7,955 bases of DNA from Alphaproteobacteria bacterium (GTDB lineage: Bacteria > Pseudomonadota > Alphaproteobacteria > Sphingomonadales > Sphingomonadaceae), in NCBI GenBank assembly GCA_016650315.1, contig JAENVZ010000293.1:1-7955 (forward strand). The letters run 5' to 3'. The position numbers and the translations under genes are program-made. Under the pieces are notes generated by a model, which saw nothing but the letters and a program-made list of their open reading frames with translations, made no database searches and was not told where the DNA came from. Shown here piece by piece: positions 1-5,305 of this stretch; within the stretch, counting starts at the first letter, position 1, and every line of letters begins with the position of its first letter.

Positions 1-548
1 ACGACCATGCCGACCATTGTCACGGTATCGACGACATCCGCCAGATATTCCACCACCACCGACGCCCGGTTCCCGGATATGCGCGGCGTGAAACGCTTGA
101 TCATCTGCGCCGCCGTTTCGGCTATGTGTTCGATGGACGCAATGGCTATCCCGCCACGGTTGAAGCGCATACATTGCCCGACGACATGATGATTGGTGAC
201 ATTCGGATCACAAGCGTGGATCAACCGCACGGGGATATTTTTTCCACAGGGTTTCGTTTTGAAAGTCATGAATTATCAATATGCTATTCAACAGACTTCC
301 ATGAAGTGACGAACGAAATGATGAATCTGTTCGCAGGGACGGACATCTGGGTGGTCGATGCGTTGCGCGAACGGCCTCACCCCACGCACACGCATCTGGC
401 ACTTACGCTCGACGCCATCGCCGCCGTCCGGCCGAGGCAGGCCATTTTGACGCATATGGATCAGAGCATGGATTATGCCCATCTGTGCGCCACATTGCCG
501 TCTGGCGTGGTTCCGGGGCATGACGGCATGACGGTCCGTATCCAGTGA
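1..548 (+). CDS. PhnP-like metallo-beta-lactamase-fold hydrolase, 3' part (5' end outside window)
   Basis: The reading frame is open from base 3 to the TGA at 546-548, giving 181 residues of the C-terminal part of an MBL-fold metal-dependent hydrolase. The visible protein begins DHADHCHGIDD, the HxHxDH metal motif; its first histidine would be the codon cut by the window edge, whose remaining bases 'ac' fit CAC. Further family features follow in order: a QPHGD segment that should carry the next ligand histidine, YSTDF with the bridging aspartate, a HPTHTH stretch, and ILTHM with the final histidine. This order fits the PhnP/RNase Z-like phosphodiesterase branch, whose members run to about 250-270 residues, so roughly 70-80 residues are missing. 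The substrate cannot be told from sequence; cyclic phosphodiesters are the PhnP precedent. The stop overlaps the start of the next gene (GTGA), which suggests translational coupling. The ATGs at 7 and 126 are not believable starts: the first is out of frame, and the second lies inside the domain. Confidence 0.9.
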   Translation, partial: DHADHCHGIDDIRQIFHHHRRPVPGYARRETLDHLRRRFGYVFDGRNGYPATVEAHTLPDDMMIGDIRITSVDQPHGDIFSTGFRFESHELSICYSTDFHEVTNEMMNLFAGTDIWVVDALRERPHPTHTHLALTLDAIAAVRPRQAILTHMDQSMDYAHLCATLPSGVVPGHDGMTVRIQ

Positions 549-1147
549 CCGGGCCGCAATCCGCCGAACTCATATGGCTGGTGCTGGCCATGGTGCTAGT
601 CGGAAGCGCGTTATTGTCCCGCCGCTGGTCCCTGACCGGTGCGCTTGGCATGGTGCTCTGGTGGGTTGTCATTTTTGCGATCGCGCTTGGCCTTTTCAGT
701 TATCGAAGCCAAATCAGTTCGGTTGCCAATCACGTGAAATCCGAAGTTACAGGCGAGGCACGACAGCAGGTTGAAGGTGACACGCTGCGTATACAAAAGT
801 CACTCGACGGTCATTTCTGGGTCGATGGACTGGTCAACGGCAATCATATGCGCTTTTTGATCGATAGCGGCGCCAGCGTCACGGCAGTCTCCGAAAGCGC
901 CGCAATTGGTGCAGGATTGAATATTGACCAGTCCGGTTTTCCCATGATGCTGACAACCGCCAACGGTTCCATCGAGGCGCGTCGTTCGAACATAGCCATG
1001 CTTGAAATCGGACCGCTGCGGTCCAGCGATCTGGCCATTGTCGTTTCGCCGGCCTTTGGCGATGTGAATGTTCTGGGTATGAACTTTCTTTCGCAACTTA
1101 AAAGCTGGCGTGTGGAAGGCGATGAAATGATATTGGAACCGGCCTGA
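545..1147 (+). CDS. Membrane-anchored retropepsin-like aspartic protease (clan AA, TIGR02281-type)
   Basis: This 200-residue protein starts with GTG at 545-547, overlapping the upstream stop by four bases; the next in-frame Met (residue 16) would cut into the first hydrophobic segment. Two hydrophobic stretches, about residues 9-25 and 31-52, look like a membrane hairpin or an anchor plus a second helix. A polar linker leads to a single-lobe pepsin-like domain at about 80-200. The catalytic signature is FLIDSGAS with the aspartate at residue 107 (DSG replacing the retroviral DTG, as is usual in this bacterial family). Near the C-terminus, VLGMNFLSQL is the conserved second motif. One lobe holds only one catalytic aspartate, so an active enzyme should be a homodimer. 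The family is widespread in proteobacteria and its substrates are mostly unknown. Coupling to the MBL hydrolase suggests co-expression, but I cannot infer a shared pathway. Which side of the membrane the protease faces is uncertain. Confidence 0.85.
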   Translation: MTGPQSAELIWLVLAMVLVGSALLSRRWSLTGALGMVLWWVVIFAIALGLFSYRSQISSVANHVKSEVTGEARQQVEGDTLRIQKSLDGHFWVDGLVNGNHMRFLIDSGASVTAVSESAAIGAGLNIDQSGFPMMLTTANGSIEARRSNIAMLEIGPLRSSDLAIVVSPAFGDVNVLGMNFLSQLKSWRVEGDEMILEPA

Positions 1148-1201
1148 AACGATATTGCGGAACAGGGACTGCCCCACCCTCACTAGCACATTGCATTTAA
1201 C

Positions 1202-1215
1202 ATAATATATATTAT
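1202..1215 (+). promoter_or_regulatory. AT-only 14-base palindrome in the mazG upstream gap
   Basis: The 80-base gap at 1148-1227 contains a perfect palindrome, ATAATATATATTAT, ending 12 bases before the mazG ATG. It stands out sharply from the GC-richer surroundings and offers several -10-like hexamers (CATAAT, TATATT, TATTAT). A TTGCAT at 1191-1196 resembles a -35 element, but its spacing to any of those hexamers is shorter than the usual 16-18 bases, so I cannot fix a promoter. It could be an open-complex region, an operator, or simply an AT-rich leader. No convincing terminator for the upstream gene pair is visible in the gap. Confidence 0.35.
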
Positions 1216-1227
1216 CGGACTTATGGA

Positions 1228-1980
1228 ATGACCGCGAGCAATCCCCCCGACATCACTCCCCTGACGGACATCATGGCGCGCCTGCGACATCCCGAACAGG
1301 GGTGCAAATGGGACATCGCCCAGAATTTTGCGACAATCGCGCCCTATACGATCGAGGAAGCCTACGAAGTTGCCGACGCCATCGACAAGGACGACATGAC
1401 GGCGCTATCCGACGAATTGGGTGATCTCCTCCTCCAGGTTGTGTTTCACAGTCGAATGGCTGAAGAAGCCGGACATTTTGCGCTTCAGAACGTGATTGAG
1501 GGCATATGCGACAAGATGACACGTCGGCATCCGCATATTTTTGGCAAAGAAAGCCATTTTCCCGGATGGGAAAATATCAAGGCTGATGAACGCAGGCATC
1601 ATGATGACAAAAGTGCTTTGGCGGGGGTTGCTGCTGCCTTGCCCGCGCTGTTGCGTGCGGCAAAGCTTCAAAAACGTGCCGCACGGACCGGTTTCGACTG
1701 GCCTGACAGCGATGGCGTATATGCAAAAATATATGAGGAAATAGAAGAGGTTAAGGAAGTAACCTCACAAGATGACAAGGAAGAGGAAGTCGGTGATCTG
1801 TTGTTTGCGGTCGTCAACCTGGCGCGTCATATGAACGTTGATCCCGAACAGGCATTACGCAAGGCCAACGCCAAGTTCGAATATCGTTTCCGTGATATGG
1901 AGCAAGAAGCCGGAGATGCTTTTCCGGGCCTGTCCCTCATGGAAAAAGAGGCGCTTTGGCAACTGGCAAAGACCCGATAG
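1228..1980 (+). CDS. mazG: MazG nucleoside triphosphate pyrophosphohydrolase
   Basis: A 250-residue protein with two tandem MazG domains, close to the ~263 residues of E. coli MazG. It hydrolyses (d)NTPs to NMP and pyrophosphate in the cytosol, and in E. coli it is tied to lowering ppGpp during starvation. The N-terminal domain opens with IMARLRHPEQGCKWD and carries the Mg-binding set E43-E44-x2-E47 and E63-x2-D66 (DELGDLLLQVVFHS). RRHPHIFG at 99-106 is a family hallmark. The C-terminal domain repeats the pattern with E170-E171-x2-E174 and E187-x2-D190 (EEVGDLLFAVVNLARH), the half known to hold the activity in E. coli, and ends with KANAKFEYRF. All key acidic residues are present in both halves. 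The ATG at 1228 is the first in-frame start, with only a weak GGA before it. The gene converges on hflX: its TAG is immediately followed by the complement of the hflX stop. Confidence 0.95.
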   Translation: MTASNPPDITPLTDIMARLRHPEQGCKWDIAQNFATIAPYTIEEAYEVADAIDKDDMTALSDELGDLLLQVVFHSRMAEEAGHFALQNVIEGICDKMTRRHPHIFGKESHFPGWENIKADERRHHDDKSALAGVAAALPALLRAAKLQKRAARTGFDWPDSDGVYAKIYEEIEEVKEVTSQDDKEEEVGDLLFAVVNLARHMNVDPEQALRKANAKFEYRFRDMEQEAGDAFPGLSLMEKEALWQLAKTR

Positions 1981-1991
1981 TCAGGTCTTGC
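1966..1991. repeat. Inverted repeat spanning the abutting mazG and hflX stop codons
   Basis: AAGACC at 1969-1974 and GGTCTT at 1984-1989 are exact reverse complements. Beyond a single bulged A (1968), GC at 1966-1967 pairs with GC at 1990-1991, giving an eight-pair stem. The nine-base loop (1975-1983) contains both stop codons, TAG of mazG and TCA (TGA on the minus strand) of hflX. Being nearly symmetric, it could form a hairpin in either transcript. No T-run follows on either strand, so it is not a classical intrinsic terminator; it may still mark or protect the ends of converging mRNAs. Chance is possible, because the stem is short. Confidence 0.35.
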
Positions 1992-3279
1992 GCCGCAGGA
2001 AACGCGCATGGTCCGTATCGGATATCCGTACCTTGACGTGCAGCCATTTGTCCTGAAACCTGCTGTCCAGCACTTCCCCATGAGCATGGAGCCATGCAAG
2101 GCCTGCGCCATCATCGCTTGCCAGCGTTATGGCGCGCTCTACGCTCTGTGTTGTCAACCTTGCGCTCATAAGCCGTTGCAAGGCGTCGATCCCGGAACCA
2201 TCCAATGCGGATATGGCCACCACATCGTCCCGGCGCGTTGCAGTCTGCCGAACATGGATTTCTGCGTCGGGGGCAAGCAGATCGACCTTGTTCCATGCCT
2301 CGATCATCGGTGAGGCCCCTTCCCCGCCCATCCCCAATTTTTCCAGCACATCCAGCACATCAGCACGTTGCGCCTCACTGTCGGGATGGGAAATATCGCG
2401 GACATGAACGATGAGGTCGGCCGCAACCACCTCCTCCAGTGTCGCGCGGAAGGCGGCAATAAGCTGGGTCGGTAAATCGGATATGAATCCAACGGTGTCT
2501 GACAGGATCGCCTTGTCGATACCCGGCAGGCTGATCTGCCGCATGGTGGGATCGAGCGTTGCGAAAAGCAGATCTTCCGCCATGACGTCAGCGCCAGTCA
2601 ACCGATTGAAAAGTGTTGACTTTCCGGCATTGGTATAGCCAACCAGTGCAATGATCGGCCACGGTGCACGTTTACGCCGGTCGCGGTGCAACCCACGCGT
2701 GCGGCTGACCTGATCGAGTTCCCGGCGCAGCTTCGCCATGCGATCCCGGATCTGCCGGCGATCCGCCTCGATCTGCGTTTCGCCAGGACCGCCCAGGAAC
2801 CCGAAACCGCCGCGTTGTCGTTCCAGATGGGTCCAGCTTCGCACCAGTCGTCCGGCCTGATAGTCGAGATGCGCCAGTTCCACCTGCAACCGGCCTTCAG
2901 CAGTGGCGGCGCGTTCCCCGAAAATTTCGAGGATCAATCCTGTTCGGTCGATGACCTTGGCCTCGGTCGCCTTTTCCAGATTGCTTTGCTGAACAGGCGA
3001 AAGGGGGTTGTCGATAATAACCAACTCCGCCTCGCTCGCTTTCACAAGATCAGAGATCATCTCGACCTGCCCGCTGCCGAACAGCGTCGCAGGCCGAGCG
3101 GCCCTCACGTGAAAGGATTGGCGCGCCTGCACGTCGATGCCGATCGCTGCTGCAAGGCCCGTGATTTCATCCAGGCGCGCATCTATGTCGCGTCCTGCCC
3201 GTTTCTGGTCGGCATGGACGACGACCGCGCGGGCTCCGCGAGTTACGCCGTCTTCTGCTTCACGTTGAAAAACGCTCAA
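1981..3279 (-). CDS. hflX: Ribosome-splitting GTPase HflX
   Basis: A 432-residue TRAFAC-class GTPase of the Obg-HflX family (E. coli HflX is 426). It binds 50S and 70S particles and splits stalled ribosomes under heat or antibiotic stress. The N-terminal HflX domain (about 15-125) contains [10 protein letters not shown], an alpha-helical linker follows, and the conserved glycine-rich loop [15 protein letters not shown] lies at 157-171. The G domain shows G1 GYTNAGKS (214-221), a G2 threonine in FATLDPT (241), G3 DTVGF (261-265), G4 NKVD (330-333) and G5 SAL (357-359); none is degraded. The start is TTG at 3277-3279. An in-frame TGA lies six codons upstream and no ATG or GTG occurs near the N-terminus, so TTG is effectively forced. 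It overlaps the hfq stop by four bases (TTGA), as expected for a coupled hfq-hflX operon. The C-terminal segment (375-432) is a small extra domain typical of the family. Confidence 0.96.
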   Translation of the reverse strand: MSVFQREAEDGVTRGARAVVVHADQKRAGRDIDARLDEITGLAAAIGIDVQARQSFHVRAARPATLFGSGQVEMISDLVKASEAELVIIDNPLSPVQQSNLEKATEAKVIDRTGLILEIFGERAATAEGRLQVELAHLDYQAGRLVRSWTHLERQRGGFGFLGGPGETQIEADRRQIRDRMAKLRRELDQVSRTRGLHRDRRKRAPWPIIALVGYTNAGKSTLFNRLTGADVMAEDLLFATLDPTMRQISLPGIDKAILSDTVGFISDLPTQLIAAFRATLEEVVAADLIVHVRDISHPDSEAQRADVLDVLEKLGMGGEGASPMIEAWNKVDLLAPDAEIHVRQTATRRDDVVAISALDGSGIDALQRLMSARLTTQSVERAITLASDDGAGLAWLHAHGEVLDSRFQDKWLHVKVRISDTDHARFLRRKT

Positions 3280-3773
3280 TCGTTTTCCATATCCTCATCT
3301 TCCCCTTCACCCGACAAGTCGAGGGCATGGGTTGGTTGGACTGTCGAAATGGCGTGTTTGTAAACCAGTTGCGCCATGCCATCGCGTTCCAGCATCATGC
3401 AGAACAGGTCATAGGCCGCAATTTCGCCCTGCAGCATAACGCCATTCACCAAGAACATGGTGACCGGGTAGCCCGATTTGCGTACCGCGCTGAGGAATAC
3501 TTCCTGTAACAACCTGGGTTTGCGCTGTGTCTCTTCAAAAGCCTTCCGGATTTCGCTCAGATCCATTTGCTGGGCCGGCATGACCGTCGAAATGGCATGT
3601 TTGTACACTAGCTGGGATTGACCATCGCGCCGCAACAAAACCGAAAAATTATCGAACCAGGTGATGATGCCTTGCAACTTGACGCCCTTGACCAGGAACA
3701 TGGTCACCGGGGTTTTGGATTTCCGCAGGGAATTCAGGAAGATGTCCTGTAAGTTGTTGACTTTATCGGCCAT
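3276..3773 (-). CDS. hfq: RNA chaperone Hfq, tandem two-domain form
   Basis: A 165-residue protein holding two complete Hfq Sm-like domains, about residues 8-66 and 89-147, in register at an 81-residue offset and joined by a linker of about 22 residues; ordinary Hfq is 65-110 residues with one domain. Hfq pairs small RNAs with mRNA targets and normally works as a homohexameric ring, so six Sm folds could come from three of these chains, or two stacked rings could form. Domain 1 keeps nearly all contact residues: Q9, D10, N14, R17, K18, K20, K32, Q34, F40, F43, and Y57-K58-H59. Domain 2 keeps Q90, Q115, F124 and Y138-K139-H140 but has changed at positions matching E. coli N13 (S95), R19 (G101), K31 (M113), F39 (Y121) and Q41 (L123). 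The tail, residues 156-165, is mostly acidic. The start is the ATG at 3771-3773 with CGGAG eight bases upstream. The gene lies downstream of ntrX and is coupled to hflX. Confidence 0.96.
   Translation of the reverse strand: MADKVNNLQDIFLNSLRKSKTPVTMFLVKGVKLQGIITWFDNFSVLLRRDGQSQLVYKHAISTVMPAQQMDLSEIRKAFEETQRKPRLLQEVFLSAVRKSGYPVTMFLVNGVMLQGEIAAYDLFCMMLERDGMAQLVYKHAISTVQPTHALDLSGEGEDEDMEND
3286..3295 (-). promoter_or_regulatory. Ribosome binding site region for the TTG start of hflX
   Basis: On the minus strand the last codons of hfq supply AGGATATGGA. The GGA at 3288-3286 lies six bases before the TTG start, while the better AGGA at 3295-3292 lies twelve bases before it, too far to be ideal. 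A weak site plus a TTG codon and a four-base overlap argues that hflX relies on ribosomes finishing hfq. Confidence 0.45.
3339..3711 (-). repeat. Internal direct repeat in hfq (243-base offset)
   Basis: DNA similarity between the two Sm domains is still visible. Bases 3339-3365 match 3582-3608 at 24 of 27 positions (the segment coding YKHAISTV and flanks), and 3448-3468 match 3691-3711 at 19 of 21 (the segment coding PVTMFLV and flanks). Both pairs are exactly 243 bases (81 codons) apart. The pattern shows an in-frame duplication of one hfq domain that has since diverged, with the strongest conservation over the RNA-binding strands. Confidence 0.9.
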
Positions 3774-3781
3774 ATGAATAG

Positions 3782-3786
3782 CTCCG
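3782..3786 (-). promoter_or_regulatory. Ribosome binding site of hfq
   Basis: CGGAG on the minus strand lies eight bases before the hfq ATG, a good Shine-Dalgarno distance. It directly follows the TAA of a seven-codon upstream reading frame at 3787-3810. Confidence 0.6.
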
Positions 3787-3792
3787 TTATTG

Positions 3793-3808
3793 GTGGGTCA
3801 TGGCCCAC
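3793..3808 (-). promoter_or_regulatory. Possible hairpin in the hfq mRNA leader
   Basis: On the minus strand GTGGG and CCCAC pair perfectly around a six-base loop. They sit just upstream of the hfq ribosome binding site, ending about 20 bases before the ATG. A five-pair stem is short, but it is GC-rich and placed where a structure could affect ribosome entry. Hfq in E. coli represses its own mRNA; whether this leader does so is unknown. No T-run follows, so it is not a terminator. Confidence 0.3.
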
Positions 3809-3834
3809 ATTGCGCCGTTGAGTGACGTCGTTCG

Positions 3835-3864
3835 GTTCCCCGCGGATCAGGGAACTCTTTCCCC
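3835..3864 (-). promoter_or_regulatory. Two mutually exclusive hairpins between ntrX and hfq
   Basis: Read on the minus strand there are three segments: GGGGAA (3864-3859), GTTCCC (3855-3850) and GGGGAAC (3841-3835). The middle one can pair with the first (five Watson-Crick pairs plus a G-U, four-base AGAG loop) or with the third (six Watson-Crick pairs plus a T-G, seven-base loop), but not both. This A-B-C layout resembles attenuators and other RNA switches. Neither hairpin is followed by a T-run, so a transcription terminator is not evident. It lies in the 152-base gap (3774-3925), in which I could not identify a convincing promoter for hfq. Confidence 0.3.
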
Positions 3865-3925
3865 GCATAACGCAAATCCCGGCGCAGGTCTATTGTGCAG
3901 TGCAAAAATGGGACGTGGTTAAGGA

Positions 3926-5305
3926 CTATTCCTCGCCACCCTTGCTTTCACTGATTCCCAGCAGCTTCAATTTGCGATGCAGGGCGGAGCGTTCCATACC
4001 AATAAAGGTTGCGGTGCGGGATATGTTACCAGAAAAGCGGCGAATCTGGATTTTCAGATACTCCCGCTCAAAGCTTTCCCGGGCTTCGCGCAATGGCGAA
4101 CCCATGATCGCCGTCTGACTGGCTCCATCATGCGATCCGCCGCCCGTAATTTCGGGTGGCAGCATATCCAGGTCGATTCGACCGATTCTGTCGCCAGGAG
4201 CCAATATCATGGTGCGTTCAATGATATTGCGAAGTTGCCGGACATTGCCCGGCCATTCGCACGCTTGCAGCGCGGCCATCGCGTCGATTGCGACATCGGG
4301 CGCACGCACCCGGCGGTCGGCGGCATAGCGTGCGACATAATGTTCGACGAGCGCCGGAATATCCTCTCGCCTTTCGCTTAATGGCGGCAGGGCCAGCGGC
4401 ACGACGTTCAGGCGATAGAAAAGGTCTTCCCGGAAACGCTTTTGTTCGATTTCGATGGAAAGCAGTTTGGCCGTCGATGAAATAACGCGCACATCGACCT
4501 TGACCAGCCTTTGTCCGCCAATCCGGTTAAAGCTCTGGTCGGTAAGCACTCGCAGAATCTTGCCCTGGGTGGTGAGCGGCATGTCCGCGATCTCATCAAG
4601 ATAGAGCGTTCCGCCATGTGCCTGTTCCAATAGGCCCGGACGCACCAGGCCATTGCTGTCCTCGATTCCAAACAACTCCTCTTCCACCCGGTCGGGAGTC
4701 ATGCGTGCGGCCGACACAATGATGAAAGGCGCATCGACGCGGCCGCTCCAGCTATGGAGCATACGAGCGGCCACTTCCTTGCCAACGCCCGCAGGTCCTG
4801 AAATGAGCACACGGCTTCCCGTGCCCGCCACACGCTTGAGCGTCGCACGAACCGCATTGATCGCGCTGCTGATGCCGGTCAGTTCGTCTTCCTGCCCTAC
4901 TCGCGCTCGCAAGGCTTCATTTTCACGGCGCAGACGATCCGTTTCGGTCGCGCGGGATACCAGATGAAGCAATTTATCGGCTTCAAACGGCTTTTCAATG
5001 AAATCTACCGCTCCCTTGCGAATTGCGGCGACCGCAGTATCGATGTTGCCATGCCCTGAAATCACCAACACCGGCAGCGAAGGGTCGCGTTTCTTGATTT
5101 CTTCGAGCAGTTCCAGTCCGTCCAGTCGGGACCCCTGCAACCAGACATCAAGCAGCACCAGCGACGGACGGCGGGCGTCTATCGCGCCAAGGGCGGCATC
5201 GCTATGTGCCGCCGTGCGCGTTTCATAGCCCTCGTCCTCCAATACGCCGGAAACGAGGTCACGAATGTCCTCTTCATCATCGACAATCAAAATATCAAGC
5301 GCCAT
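3926..5305 (-). CDS. ntrX: Nitrogen regulation response regulator NtrX
   Basis: A 459-residue NtrC-family regulator, partner of the NtrY kinase encoded just upstream. The receiver domain (about 4-118) has the acidic pocket D9-D10-E11, phosphoacceptor D53 in LLDVW, switch S83 and K105 in EKPF. The AAA+ domain (about 140-370) has Walker A GPAGVGKE (170-177), Walker B GGTLYLDE (231-238) and the FREDLFYRLN segment (291-300). The C-terminal Fis-type helix-turn-helix spans about 427-450 (NISRTATFIGMERSALHRKL). The loop where sigma-54 activators carry GAFTGA is absent: residues 211-222 read LFGIEDSNGLVR. NtrX of alphaproteobacteria is known to act often without sigma-54, as a DNA-binding regulator of nitrogen, respiratory, envelope or cell-cycle genes. 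The ATG at 5303-5305 overlaps the end of ntrY by 11 bases, so the pair is co-translated. The stop is TAG at 3926-3928, and hfq follows after 152 bases. Confidence 0.95.
   Translation of the reverse strand: MALDILIVDDEEDIRDLVSGVLEDEGYETRTAAHSDAALGAIDARRPSLVLLDVWLQGSRLDGLELLEEIKKRDPSLPVLVISGHGNIDTAVAAIRKGAVDFIEKPFEADKLLHLVSRATETDRLRRENEALRARVGQEDELTGISSAINAVRATLKRVAGTGSRVLISGPAGVGKEVAARMLHSWSGRVDAPFIIVSAARMTPDRVEEELFGIEDSNGLVRPGLLEQAHGGTLYLDEIADMPLTTQGKILRVLTDQSFNRIGGQRLVKVDVRVISSTAKLLSIEIEQKRFREDLFYRLNVVPLALPPLSERREDIPALVEHYVARYAADRRVRAPDVAIDAMAALQACEWPGNVRQLRNIIERTMILAPGDRIGRIDLDMLPPEITGGGSHDGASQTAIMGSPLREARESFEREYLKIQIRRFSGNISRTATFIGMERSALHRKLKLLGISESKGGEE

Noticed and set aside
1148..1190. 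Intrinsic terminator after the aspartic protease
   Set aside because: The only complementary arms are about four bases long and no T-run follows.
1223..1231. ATG-GAA-TGA mini-frame just before mazG
   Set aside because: Two codons with no ribosome binding site; chance is the simplest explanation.
2686..3363. 225-codon plus-strand open frame opposite hflX and the hfq 3' end
   Set aside because: It lies entirely antisense to hflX and hfq, whose products match known families along their full length, and its translation shows no recognisable domain. It is a shadow frame.
3276..3773. Tandem Hfq as a sequencing or assembly duplication
   Set aside because: The two halves differ at many codons, with only short stretches near-identical, and the frame is intact with a proper linker, so this is an old real duplication of a type known in sphingomonads.
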